The notes beneath the pieces were generated by a model, which worked only from the letters and a program-made list of their open reading frames with translations, was not told where the DNA came from and ran no database searches. Shown in pieces: positions 1-7,715 of a stretch of DNA of 30,456 bases. Source of the DNA: TMED14 sp963925545. Lineage in GTDB: Bacteria > Bacteroidota > Bacteroidia > Flavobacteriales > Schleiferiaceae. Within the stretch, counting starts at the first letter, position 1. Each line of letters starts with the position of its first letter. A program made the position numbers and the translations under genes. The stretch spans positions 1-30,456 of the forward strand of contig CAWUSA010000022.1 in the NCBI GenBank assembly GCA_963925545.1, read 5' to 3'.

Positions 1-1
1 A

Positions 2-106
2 CTTGTATCGATACCGATGGACTTGAGAGATTTAGCGAAGGGTGTTTACACCATTCGTCTGGCTGGAGAAGCTGGAGAGAACAACCTTCGTGTTGTACTT
101 CAGTAA
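2..106 (+). CDS. C-terminal end of a T9SS-secreted protein (5' partial)
   Basis: The reading frame is open from the window edge to TAA at 104-106 and encodes 34 residues. Its last part reads GVYTIRLAGEAGENNLRVVL, which has the shape of the type A C-terminal sorting domain of the type IX secretion system: a Gly-Val-Tyr strand, a short turn, then a basic and hydrophobic final strand. In Bacteroidota such tails direct cargo across the outer membrane and are then removed. The functional part of the protein lies outside the window, so its activity is unknown. A strong terminator follows at once. The tail is short, so the family call is by pattern only. Confidence 0.65.
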   Translation, partial: LVSIPMDLRDLAKGVYTIRLAGEAGENNLRVVLQ

Positions 107-127
107 GCTTTAGTTTTTTAATTCAAG

Positions 128-158
128 AAGCCTCCGGTTTGTGCCGGGGGCTTTTTTT
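128..158 (+). terminator. Rho-independent terminator of the T9SS cargo gene
   Basis: A 10-bp stem, AAGCCTCCGG with CCGGGGGCTT (one G-U pair), closes a 6-nt loop and runs into seven Ts. It sits 22 bp after the stop codon and just before the Smr gene, so the two genes are separate units. Confidence 0.85.
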
Positions 159-169
159 ATCTTGTGACC

Positions 170-658
170 ATGAAGATTGGAGATCTTGGTGTCATCATTG
201 ATGGTGTAGAACAAGGGGAAATTGTAGCTATTGATGGGGAAGTGGTAACCCTATCTGTTGATGATATGCTATTGCATTTCCCTCGATCGAGTGTATTGCT
301 GAAGCAGCGATTGGATTATGGTGAACTACCCGCGCCAAATCAAACAGAAAAAACTAAGCAAGTCGCAAGGTCATCCAAAGACCCTGAATTGTACGTTATA
401 GATTTGCATTTATTAGCATTGCCTAGTCTGAATCCTGGGTTGGAGCCAATGGCACATCAGTTGGCCTGCTTGAAGCAATCCTTGCTGTTGGCTAGAAGAT
501 CAAATAGCCAAAGGGTGTTGATCAACCATGGTGTTGGGCAAGGAAAGCTAAAAGCTGCCATCGATCGTTTCCTTAAGCAGACAGGGCAATGGCGTATTGT
601 TTCTCGTCATGAAGCATGGGGGACAGAAGTGGTTTTCAGTCCAGGCAATAAGACTTGA
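170..658 (+). CDS. Smr/MutS2 C-terminal domain family protein
   Basis: A 162-residue protein. The N-terminal half (about residues 1-50, beginning KIGDLGVIIDG) looks like a small beta-barrel resembling the N-terminal part of Bacteroidota DUF2027/Smr proteins. Residues of about 75-150 form an Smr domain: an IDLH motif opens it and HGVGQGKLK, matching the HGxGxGxLK signature, follows later. Smr domains bind or nick branched nucleic acid or cleave RNA, including at stalled ribosomes. ATG at 170 is preferred; an in-frame GTG at 164 would add two residues. No Shine-Dalgarno sequence is visible, as is usual in this phylum. The rnpB promoter box begins 12 bp after the stop codon. Confidence 0.8.
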   Translation: MKIGDLGVIIDGVEQGEIVAIDGEVVTLSVDDMLLHFPRSSVLLKQRLDYGELPAPNQTEKTKQVARSSKDPELYVIDLHLLALPSLNPGLEPMAHQLACLKQSLLLARRSNSQRVLINHGVGQGKLKAAIDRFLKQTGQWRIVSRHEAWGTEVVFSPGNKT

Positions 659-669
659 TGACAAAAGAG

Positions 670-677
670 TACCTTTG
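670..677 (+). promoter_or_regulatory. -7 promoter box of rnpB
   Basis: TACCTTTG is an exact match to the Bacteroidota -7 consensus TAnnTTTG and ends 4 bp before the first paired base of RNase P RNA. I see no good TTG -33 element at the usual distance. Confidence 0.65.
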
Positions 678-681
678 CGCC

Positions 682-1065
682 GCGTATAGCTGGCCTTGTC
701 GCTTCAAGATTTATCATGAAGAGGAAAGTCCGGACATCACAGAGCACCGCGCTTCCTAACAGGAAGGCGGCACAGCCTTAGGGCTGGGTCGATAGATAGT
801 GCCGCAGAAAGGTAGACCGCCATCGGCCTCGTACGAGTCGATTTGGTAAGGGTGAAAAGGTGAGGTAAGAGCTCACCAGTGGAGTAGGTGACTACTTCAG
901 CTAGGTAAACCTCGCGGGATGAAATGCCATGTAGGCTAGGGTTTGAGAACGGTTCGTTCGACCTGGCGGGTAGGCAGATAGAGCGTCATGGTGACATGCC
1001 GCCTAGAGGAATGACAGGGACACGCCGTGAGGCGTGAACAGAATCCGGCTTATACAGCTGTACGC
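682..1065 (+). ncRNA. rnpB: RNase P RNA, bacterial type A
   Basis: The catalytic RNA that trims the 5' leader from tRNA precursors. The universally conserved 5' element GAGGAAAGTCCGGAC is at 720-734 and the conserved 3' element ACAGAATCCGGCTTAT is at about 1038-1052. Internal hallmarks include GATAGATAGTGCCGCAGAAA near 791 and the GGTAAG and GGTGAAAAGGTG helices. The ends are set by helix P1: GCGTATAGCTG at 682-692 pairs with CAGCTGTACGC at 1055-1065 with one G-U pair, followed by TTTTTT. At about 384 nt it has the normal size. The DEAD-box gene starts only 19 bp after its 3' end. Confidence 0.96.
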
Positions 1066-1083
1066 TTTTTTAAATATTTTACC

Positions 1084-2958
1084 ATGACCACTTTTTCAGA
1101 TTTAGGCCTAGCAGAACCATTGGTTCAGGCCGTAACCGACCTAGGCTTCACTGAGGCCACACCCGTTCAAGCAAAAGCTATTCCCGAACTCCTTGAAGGA
1201 GGCAGGGATATGCTAGCCTTGGCACAAACAGGCACAGGCAAGACTGCCGCCTTTGGCCTTCCTATGTTACACCATCTAGTGGATGCGGGAGGAAACAAAA
1301 AACCCAAAGGACTTATTCTTTCTCCAACCCGTGAGCTCTGTGTTCAGATTACAGGGGAAATGGAGAAGTATGCAGCACACATGCCGCAAATTCGTATCAT
1401 GGCTGCTTATGGCGGATCATCGGTAAGAGATCAGATTCAATCCTTGAAGCGAGGTGTAGACATAGTTGTTGCTACACCAGGGCGTTTGAAGGACTTGATT
1501 GCTCGACGAGCTATGGACTTAAGCCAGGTTGAAACCGTGGTTTTGGATGAGTCAGATGAGATGTTGAACATGGGCTTTTTGGATGATGTTCGTGAAATCC
1601 TAGGTCAAGTGAGAGAGGATTCTGCCACATGGTTGTTTTCTGCCACATTGCCAAGAGAGATTGAGCGCATCATCAAAGACTTCATGGAGGATCCTTTGAA
1701 GGTGATGATTAGTGGCCGCAATGAAGCGACGACCTCCGTTGAACATAAATTATTCGTGACACATCGCGATCGTCGATACGCTGGATTGCGCCGTTTGCTT
1801 GATAGTGCGCCAGGTTTCTATGGCATGATCTTTTGTCCAACCAGGGTTGAGACAAGAGAATTGTCTGAGCAACTCATTGGTGATGGCTACACCTCAGCTG
1901 CATTGCATGGCGAGCTTTCTCAGCAACAGCGTGACTTGGTGATGCATGCCTTCCGTAACAAGCAAATTCGTTACTTGGTCTGCACGGATGTTGCTGCAAG
2001 GGGTATTGATGTGCAAGACATTACACATGTTGTCCACTTTAGGATGCCAAAGGATAAAGAAGTCTACACCCACCGTTCTGGTCGCACAGGTCGTGCGGGT
2101 AAGACAGGTGAGTCATGGGCTCTATTGACCCCTACGGAGTCAAGGAAAATTAATATTCTTGAGCGTCAAATTGGACGAAAAATCCCACAGCATGATTTCC
2201 CTTCACGCCAAGATGTGGTAACGGGTCAGTTGATAAATTTTGCTGATCGTGTTGTTAAACAGGACAAAGGCAAGGAGGTCATTGCACCATTTATGGAGAC
2301 TGTTGTCCCCATGTTTAAGTCATTGAAAAAGGCGGAGATCATTGAGCATTTTCTATCTGCGGAATTTGAAACCCTTTTCCGTCACTATGCAGAGCACACC
2401 GATTTAGACCTGAATGCTCCAGCTCAAGGCGGAAGAAAGGATCGTCCTGATCGCGGTGAAGGCGGTGAACGTGGTAATCATAGCAGAGGAGGTCGTGAAG
2501 ATGAGCAACGATTCTGGATCAACTTAGGTGAGAAAGCTGGGTTCTCTTGGCCATTGCTTAAAGATTTTGTTCGTGAGTCAGCTGGATTGGGTGACTTTGA
2601 TGTGCAAGGTGTGAATGTAGCCCCAGCTCATGGGTACTTCACAGTTCCGAAAACGGCAGTTGACAAAATTAAAGAAGAGATTGAAGGCGCTAAGTGGGAA
2701 GGTATTGAAATCAAGCTTGATGCTGTGGAACATCACGTCGGTAGAGAGTCTCGTGACAGAGATGGCGGCCGCAACCGTAGAGGTGGTGGCGGAGGCTATC
2801 GTGGCGGCAGCGGCGGTGGTGGCGGAGGCTATCGTGGCGGAAACCGCAGTAGTGGTGGCGGAAACCGTGGCGGTGGTGGAGGTTACCGCGGCGGTAGCGG
2901 CGGTAGCGGCGGTGGTTACCGTGGTGGCAGTGGCGGAGGCAGCAGCAGTCGCTACTAG
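1084..2958 (+). CDS. DEAD-box RNA helicase with DbpA-type domain and RGG tail
   Basis: An ATP-dependent RNA helicase of 624 residues. It has a Q-motif region near the N-terminus, motif I AQTGTGKT (residues 47-54), PTREL, TPGR, motif II, SAT, then the helicase C domain with ARGID and HRSGRTGRAG. Motif II reads D155-E-S-D158 rather than DEAD. A DbpA-like RNA-binding domain (about residues 475-555, RFWINLGEKAGFSWPLLKDF) follows, then about 60 residues of Gly/Arg/Ser/Tyr repeats. ATG at 1084 was chosen because the longer frame begins inside rnpB. Likely roles are ribosome assembly or RNA turnover. There is almost no room for a separate promoter between rnpB and this gene. Confidence 0.95.
   Translation: MTTFSDLGLAEPLVQAVTDLGFTEATPVQAKAIPELLEGGRDMLALAQTGTGKTAAFGLPMLHHLVDAGGNKKPKGLILSPTRELCVQITGEMEKYAAHMPQIRIMAAYGGSSVRDQIQSLKRGVDIVVATPGRLKDLIARRAMDLSQVETVVLDESDEMLNMGFLDDVREILGQVREDSATWLFSATLPREIERIIKDFMEDPLKVMISGRNEATTSVEHKLFVTHRDRRYAGLRRLLDSAPGFYGMIFCPTRVETRELSEQLIGDGYTSAALHGELSQQQRDLVMHAFRNKQIRYLVCTDVAARGIDVQDITHVVHFRMPKDKEVYTHRSGRTGRAGKTGESWALLTPTESRKINILERQIGRKIPQHDFPSRQDVVTGQLINFADRVVKQDKGKEVIAPFMETVVPMFKSLKKAEIIEHFLSAEFETLFRHYAEHTDLDLNAPAQGGRKDRPDRGEGGERGNHSRGGREDEQRFWINLGEKAGFSWPLLKDFVRESAGLGDFDVQGVNVAPAHGYFTVPKTAVDKIKEEIEGAKWEGIEIKLDAVEHHVGRESRDRDGGRNRRGGGGGYRGGSGGGGGGYRGGNRSSGGGNRGGGGGYRGGSGGSGGGYRGGSGGGSSSRY
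2759..2955. repeat. Glycine-codon-rich repeats encoding the RGG tail
   Basis: The 3' end of the helicase gene is a GC-rich run of GGC/GGT codons with imperfect repeats; a unit containing GGCGGAGGCTATCGTGGCGG occurs twice between about 2787 and 2841. The protein shows repeated GGYRGG and GGNRGG. Such tails bind RNA without sequence specificity. The repeats are prone to slippage and length variation between strains. Confidence 0.85.
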
Positions 2959-2994
2959 TGCTTTAACAGCAACGATAACATAAATTATTCGAAT

Positions 2995-3031
2995 GCTACC
3001 TGACTGAATTAATGAAACTCAGATAGGTAGC
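2995..3031. repeat. Inverted repeat between helicase and trxB ends
   Basis: GCTACCT at 2995-3001 pairs with AGGTAGC at 3025-3031, spanning the trxB stop codon. It lies where the two convergent transcripts meet and could act as a shared 3' structure. No T-run follows on either strand, so it is a weak terminator candidate at best. Confidence 0.35.
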
Positions 3032-3944
3032 GTTCGCTTTCCAGGGCAGCCATACAGCCAGTTCCTGCAGCCGTCACGGCCTGTCGGTAGACCTTGTCAG
3101 CTACGTCGCCTGCTGCGAAAACACCAGGTTTATTGGTGGCTGTTTTGCCCAAGGTTGGAGTGAGGTAGCCCGTTTCGTCCATGTCAAGGATGCCCTTGAA
3201 GATGTCCGTATTAGGCGTATGCCCAATAGCTACAAAGAAGCCACTTGCGGGAATGTTTTCAATTTCGCCTGTCTGCGTATTTTTCACAACAACTGTTTCA
3301 ACTGACTGACCCCCCTGGATTTCAACGGTTTCAGTGTTCCACTTGATCTCAATGTTATCGGTATTCAGGACACGGTTTTGCATGGCTTTTGATGCACGCA
3401 TTTGATCACGTCGAACAAGTAGGGTAACCTTGGGACAGATTTTAGCTAGGTAGGTAGCTTCTTCAGCTGCTGTGTCTCCCGCTCCTACCACGACAACATC
3501 TTGTCCTTTGTAAAAGAACCCATCGCAGACAGCGCAGGCACTTACGCCAAATCCCATGAATTTTTCCTCTGAAGGCAACCCTAAGTATTTTGCCGTTGCA
3601 CCGGTTGATATGATGACAGTTTTTGCTTGAATCTTTGTCTCCCCATCAATAGTTAGGGTGTGGTAGCCTCCTGCTTTGTTAGCAAAATCAACTTCTGTAA
3701 CCATTCCCCAACGCACATCAGTGCCAAACCTCTCTGCTTGCTTCTTGAGGTCCTCCATCATAGCATTGCCATCTGTTCCCTCGGGGTAGCCAGGGAAGTT
3801 GTCTACCTCTGTTGTTGTTGTCAATTGCCCACCAGGCTGAAGCCCCACATACATGATGGGATTGAGGTCAGCGCGTGAAGCGTAAATAGCTGCAGTGTAT
3901 CCTGCAGGTCCAGAGCCAATGATGAGGCAATCGTGTTGTTCCAT
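3009..3944 (-). CDS. trxB: Thioredoxin-disulfide reductase
   Basis: A cytoplasmic flavoenzyme of 311 residues that passes electrons from NADPH through FAD and a redox disulfide to thioredoxin. Residues 9-15, GSGPAGY, bind FAD. The redox pair is C137-A-V-C140 followed by DG, in place of the common CATC. GAGDTAAEEA at about 155 is the NADPH site and GVFAAGDV near the C-terminus is the second FAD motif. The start at 3944 puts the FAD motif at the family's usual position; an in-frame ATG at 3965 would add seven residues and lies upstream of the predicted promoter box. TACATTTG lies 5 bp upstream of this ATG, which suggests a leaderless mRNA. The protein may supply reducing power to MsrB encoded downstream. 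Confidence 0.96.
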   Translation of the reverse strand: MEQHDCLIIGSGPAGYTAAIYASRADLNPIMYVGLQPGGQLTTTTEVDNFPGYPEGTDGNAMMEDLKKQAERFGTDVRWGMVTEVDFANKAGGYHTLTIDGETKIQAKTVIISTGATAKYLGLPSEEKFMGFGVSACAVCDGFFYKGQDVVVVGAGDTAAEEATYLAKICPKVTLLVRRDQMRASKAMQNRVLNTDNIEIKWNTETVEIQGGQSVETVVVKNTQTGEIENIPASGFFVAIGHTPNTDIFKGILDMDETGYLTPTLGKTATNKPGVFAAGDVADKVYRQAVTAAGTGCMAALESERYLSEFH

Positions 3945-3949
3945 GGGGA

Positions 3950-3993
3950 CAAATGTAAAAGTCAAAGCATTGATGACAGCAATGAATCATTGC
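3950..3993 (-). promoter_or_regulatory. trxB promoter (TTG-N22-TACATTTG)
   Basis: On the minus strand, TTG (3982-3980) is followed after 22 bases by TACATTTG (3957-3950), an exact TAnnTTTG. Transcription should begin at or next to the trxB ATG. The TTG lies inside the palindrome GCAATGAATCATTGC (3979-3993), which also supplies the TTG of the opposite tRNA promoter. Confidence 0.65.
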
Positions 3994-4022
3994 TTTTTCT
4001 CAACAGTCATAGCTTATATTTG
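3979..4022 (+). promoter_or_regulatory. tRNA-Pro promoter (TTG-N22-TATATTTG)
   Basis: TTG at 3990-3992 and TATATTTG at 4015-4022 (exact TAnnTTTG) are separated by 22 bases. The tRNA begins 11 bp downstream. The spacing is identical to the divergent trxB promoter, and both -33 elements lie in the 15-bp palindrome at 3979-3993. Confidence 0.7.
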
Positions 4023-4033
4023 CCGACCTTCAT

Positions 4034-4106
4034 CGGGATGTAGCTCAGGTGGTAGAGTACACGCCTGGGGGGCGTGTGGTCGCAGGTTCAAGTCCTGTCA
4101 TCCCGA
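4034..4106 (+). tRNA. tRNA-Pro (anticodon GGG)
   Basis: A complete cloverleaf of 73 nt. The acceptor stem is CGGGATG with CATCCCG, with discriminator A at 4106. The D stem is GCTC with GAGT. The anticodon stem CACGC/GCGTG closes the loop CTGGGGG, giving anticodon GGG. The T arm is GCAGG-TTCAAGT-CCTGT. The C1-G72 pair is typical of bacterial proline tRNAs. The 3' CCA is not encoded. Confidence 0.96.
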
Positions 4107-4117
4107 CACAGTAACTG

Positions 4118-4149
4118 AAAGACTTCCAAGAAATTGGAGGTCTTTTTTT
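4118..4149 (+). terminator. Terminator of tRNA-Pro
   Basis: AAAGACTTCCAA pairs with TTGGAGGTCTTT (12 bp, one G-U) around a 4-nt GAAA loop and continues into a T-run. It isolates the tRNA as a single-gene unit. Confidence 0.88.
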
Positions 4150-4181
4150 AGCTTTAAATGGATTATTTATGCATCTATGTA

Positions 4182-4211
4182 TTGTTTTTGTTTATTGTTT
4201 AATTACTTTTG
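4182..4211 (+). promoter_or_regulatory. Promoter of the TonB receptor operon
   Basis: TTG at 4182-4184, a 19-base spacer, then TACTTTTG at 4204-4211, an exact TAnnTTTG. The leader would be about 85 nt to the first ATG (4302) or 133 nt to the second (4350). The leader is AT-rich with no obvious riboswitch. Confidence 0.6.
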
Positions 4212-4349
4212 TTAAACAAAAAAACATCTGGCATGGTATTAGTAAATAGTTCGCCCTTATAAATCTCACAAGACCTTCTGCATTTACTGCTAATAATAAC
4301 GATGAAAAATCAAACTACTGAATCTTTTAAGGTGCTAAACTTTCTCAAC

Positions 4350-6740
4350 ATGAAAAACTGGCTTGCCATATTCAGCTTTCTACTAAGTGCGTCGATTACA
4401 GCACAGAATGTTACCATCAGTGGTTACATGCGAGATGCTGCCACCGGAGAAGAGCTAATTAGTGTTCCAATTGTCAACCAGGACCGCCAAGGAACGGTAA
4501 CCAATGTCTACGGTTTCTACTCTCTTACGATTCCTGCAGGTCAACAAACCTTTACAGTTAGCTATATCGGTTACGAGACTATCATTAAGAAAATAAATCT
4601 CACTTCTAGCGAAACCTTCAACTTTGAAATGAAGGAATCTGCAAATCAATTGGTTGAGGTTCAGGTTACTGCAAAGAGGTTAGACGAAAACCTGAACAGT
4701 GCAGAAATGTCTACAACTCAGCTGACTTCTAAGCAAATTAAAGCCATTCCACAATTTTTAGGTGAATTTGATGTCATCAGATCTATAACGCTTCTTCCTG
4801 GTGTCACTACAGTTGGAGAAGGTGCAAGTGGGTTTAACGTTCGTGGTGGAAAAACAGATCAAAACTTGATTCTTTTAGACCAAGCTCCGGTATACAATAG
4901 TTCTCATATTTTCGGTTTTTTCTCAGTATTCAATGGTGATGCTGTTAGCGATTTGAAACTTTACAAGGGTGGAGTTCCAGCTGTATTTGGCGGTAGACTT
5001 TCATCAGTCTTGGACGTTCACCAGAAAGAAGGTAACACAAAAGAGTACGGTGGAACTATTGGTCTAGGCCTTCTATCTTCTCGCGTCATGTTTGAAGGGC
5101 CCTTAGTTAAAGACAAAGCAAGCTTTATGATAGCAGGCAGAAGGTCATATCAAGATTTGCTTCTTCGCTTGTCACCGGATGATGACATCAATACGATCAT
5201 TGCTAATTTTTACGACCTAAATGCAAAGGTGAATTACAAGTTCAATGACAAGAGCCGATTATTTTTAAGTGCATACTATGGAAAGGATGCCTTTGGCGTT
5301 CCTGGACTTGTGCGTTTCAACTGGGGTAATTTAGGGTTGACTGGTCGATGGAATTACCTAATCAACGACAAACTGTTTTTGAATGTAAGTTCAATTTATT
5401 CAGATTATGATTATGCGATTGGATTTGACTTCCCAACGGCGAAGATTGATAATGTTGCATACATCAATAACCAATCAAATAAGGTAGCTTTCAGCTGGTT
5501 CCCTAATGCTAAGCACCAAGTCAACTTTGGCGCTGAAGCTACGGTTTATGATTTCGAGCCCTTCAGTGTAAGGGCTGATTTTATAGATAGCGCAATTGCA
5601 GATATTTCAATAGAACTGCAAAATGAATATGCAGTTGAACCATCTTTTTATATTGAAGACAACTGGAAGATAAACGACCGGTTAACTGTACGTGGTGGCT
5701 TGCGCTACAGCTCATTTTACAATATTGGCGCCCGTGATGTAGTCAACTATAACCCTACAAGTGCAGGTACTTATCGTAACGAAAGGATCATTGATACAAC
5801 AAGCTATAGCAGCGGTGATATCATATCAGCATTTGAGGGGCTTCAAGGCTTAGAACCACGTTTAGCAATTAACTATAGAAGCTCTGAAAATAGTTCGGTG
5901 AAACTTAGTTATAACCGTATGCGCCAGTACATACACTTGATCTCAAACACAACCTCTTCGTTGCCAATTGACACTTGGAGACCAGCAGGACAATACATCA
6001 AACCCGGTACGGCTGATCAAGTTGCCATAGGTGTAAACCGAAATTTTAAAAATGGCGAATGGCAATTGAGCCTTGAGACCTACTACAAGAGCATGCGCGA
6101 CCTGGTTGATTATAAAAACGGTGCGCAACCTACAGGTACAGATAACATCGAAGTTGATTTGATGACTGGTCGTGGGCGAAGCTATGGCTTAGAGGTTCAG
6201 TTAGACAAAAAGGTTGGTGCATTGACAGGTTGGATTGCTTATACTTTTAGTCGTTCAGAACTTCAAGTAGACATGGGTGCAACCCCTGATGAATGGATCA
6301 ACTTTGGTCAATGGTATTCAGCTGCTCAAGATAAACCACATGATATTGCAGTGGTTGCAGCTTATGCGTGGAAACCAAACATTAGCTTCTCAGGGTCGTT
6401 GATTTATCAAACAGGTAAGCCATACACTTACCCTGAATCTAAGACTGATTTTGAGGGCATACTTTACCCATTCTCCTTAACAAGGAACAACAATAGAACA
6501 CCGGCATATCATCGCTTGGACTTGAGTATGGACGTAAGAATACCTAACAAAAAAGACCGAAATTGGGAGGGGAGCTGGAATTTTGGTGTTTACAATGCCT
6601 ATGCACGCAAGAATGCATTCAGCATCTTTTTTGAAGAGGTAGTTGACAATAACGGTAACGCAACTGGAGAGACAAAGGCTACACAGCTTAGCATTTTCGC
6701 AACAGCCATTCCATCCATAACATATAATTTAAACTTTTAA
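4350..6740 (+). CDS. TonB-dependent receptor with CarboxypepD-like domain
   Basis: An outer-membrane beta-barrel protein of 796 residues that imports a large or scarce substrate using TonB energy. The signal peptide is MKNWLAIFSFLLSASITAQ. Residues of about 20-100 form the carboxypeptidase-regulatory-like domain common in Bacteroidota (ISGYMRDAATGEELISV). A plug domain follows at about 110-220 (NVRGGKTDQNLILLDQAPVY, SDLKLYKGGVPAVFGG), then the barrel. An in-frame ATG at 4302 adds 16 residues; 4350 was preferred because it gives a compact signal peptide. The substrate cannot be told from sequence. The partner with DUF4249 character is 6 bp downstream. Confidence 0.93.
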   Translation: MKNWLAIFSFLLSASITAQNVTISGYMRDAATGEELISVPIVNQDRQGTVTNVYGFYSLTIPAGQQTFTVSYIGYETIIKKINLTSSETFNFEMKESANQLVEVQVTAKRLDENLNSAEMSTTQLTSKQIKAIPQFLGEFDVIRSITLLPGVTTVGEGASGFNVRGGKTDQNLILLDQAPVYNSSHIFGFFSVFNGDAVSDLKLYKGGVPAVFGGRLSSVLDVHQKEGNTKEYGGTIGLGLLSSRVMFEGPLVKDKASFMIAGRRSYQDLLLRLSPDDDINTIIANFYDLNAKVNYKFNDKSRLFLSAYYGKDAFGVPGLVRFNWGNLGLTGRWNYLINDKLFLNVSSIYSDYDYAIGFDFPTAKIDNVAYINNQSNKVAFSWFPNAKHQVNFGAEATVYDFEPFSVRADFIDSAIADISIELQNEYAVEPSFYIEDNWKINDRLTVRGGLRYSSFYNIGARDVVNYNPTSAGTYRNERIIDTTSYSSGDIISAFEGLQGLEPRLAINYRSSENSSVKLSYNRMRQYIHLISNTTSSLPIDTWRPAGQYIKPGTADQVAIGVNRNFKNGEWQLSLETYYKSMRDLVDYKNGAQPTGTDNIEVDLMTGRGRSYGLEVQLDKKVGALTGWIAYTFSRSELQVDMGATPDEWINFGQWYSAAQDKPHDIAVVAAYAWKPNISFSGSLIYQTGKPYTYPESKTDFEGILYPFSLTRNNNRTPAYHRLDLSMDVRIPNKKDRNWEGSWNFGVYNAYARKNAFSIFFEEVVDNNGNATGETKATQLSIFATAIPSITYNLNF

Positions 6741-6746
6741 TAGAAC

Positions 6747-7715
6747 ATGAAAAAAATTGCACTCATTGCGGCTACGGCCATTGCATTCACTTCATGTGAA
6801 ACTGACGTTACAGATCGTGTTAGAACTGATGTTTATAATAGCTCATCTGCTGTTAGCATCAGCGGAGCTGTAACCAACATAGATACTCTTGGTACTTATG
6901 TGGAATTAAAGTTAAGCAACCCATACTTAGACAATGGAGCGCTTCAGGGAATTGTAGGCGCAAGTATCCAGCTGTTTGATGGTGACTCTTTAATGGGTGC
7001 ATTGACAGAAGAAAGTGGCGGACGTTATGGGGAAGTAGCCTTTAAGAGCTTGCCATCTCACAGTTATCGCATAGAAGTAGTTATTCCACCAACCTATGGC
7101 GAAGCCTCAGGTGTATGGGAAAGTACTTTAGATGAGTGCAAGGCTCCATTCACATTGGTGTTTCCACTGTTTCCCATCCTTGAAGGGGATAGTGTATACT
7201 ATGACTACAATTCGGGTGATACGGTAAATTATGCAGATGTAGATTCTGCATATTATAGCCCATACCAATTCTTTGATGACCCTCTAGGTAAAGGGAATGG
7301 TTACTGGGTAAAGTCATATGCTACGACTAAAATATATGCGCCCAATGGACAGGCAGGACCTTTTGATCCACAACAGACAGAGGTAAGTTTACCCGCCAGT
7401 ATCAATTTATACAATGACGATGAGTACATTGAGGGACAGCGGATTGCTAGATTAAACTTTATTGGCCCTCCCTATACGGTCTATAGGGATACGTTAATTA
7501 AAATTGTTTATGAGACACGAACGGCATCGCCTCAGCTATACAAATTCCTAGAAATCATGAGCGGGAACGTAAATAATGGTGGTTTGTTTAGTGTGCCTTA
7601 CAGCCCGCAAATTGGTAATATTAGAAGGCAAGATGACACAACGGTATTTGGACTTGGTTATTTTTATGCAACCTCGGTTAGATTTGATAGCATAACCATG
7701 TCTCACCCATTCTAA
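6747..7715 (+). CDS. DUF4249-family lipoprotein
   Basis: A 322-residue protein with a lipoprotein signal: a hydrophobic stretch ending FTSC, so Cys17 is the likely lipidated residue. The Ig-like first part (VSISGAVTNIDTLGTYVELKLS, then a strand pattern ending in SYRIEVVIPP) matches DUF4249, a family regularly encoded right after TonB receptors of the type found here. It is probably a surface-exposed partner of the receptor, perhaps in ligand capture; the actual role is not known. Six bases separate it from the receptor and its TAA shares one base with the next ATG, so the three genes form one operon. Confidence 0.75.
   Translation: MKKIALIAATAIAFTSCETDVTDRVRTDVYNSSSAVSISGAVTNIDTLGTYVELKLSNPYLDNGALQGIVGASIQLFDGDSLMGALTEESGGRYGEVAFKSLPSHSYRIEVVIPPTYGEASGVWESTLDECKAPFTLVFPLFPILEGDSVYYDYNSGDTVNYADVDSAYYSPYQFFDDPLGKGNGYWVKSYATTKIYAPNGQAGPFDPQQTEVSLPASINLYNDDEYIEGQRIARLNFIGPPYTVYRDTLIKIVYETRTASPQLYKFLEIMSGNVNNGGLFSVPYSPQIGNIRRQDDTTVFGLGYFYATSVRFDSITMSHPF

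Noticed and set aside
1027..1083. Longer N-terminus of the helicase from GTG 1027
   Set aside because: These codons fall in the conserved 3' end of rnpB and the extra residues do not resemble a helicase N-terminus.
2630..2983. Alanine/valine-rich frame over the RGG tail
   Set aside because: It is a frame-shifted reading of the GGC/GGT repeat in the helicase gene.
3895..4215. A 106-codon plus-strand frame across the tRNA
   Set aside because: It covers the trxB start, both promoters and the whole tRNA gene, so it is not a coding region.
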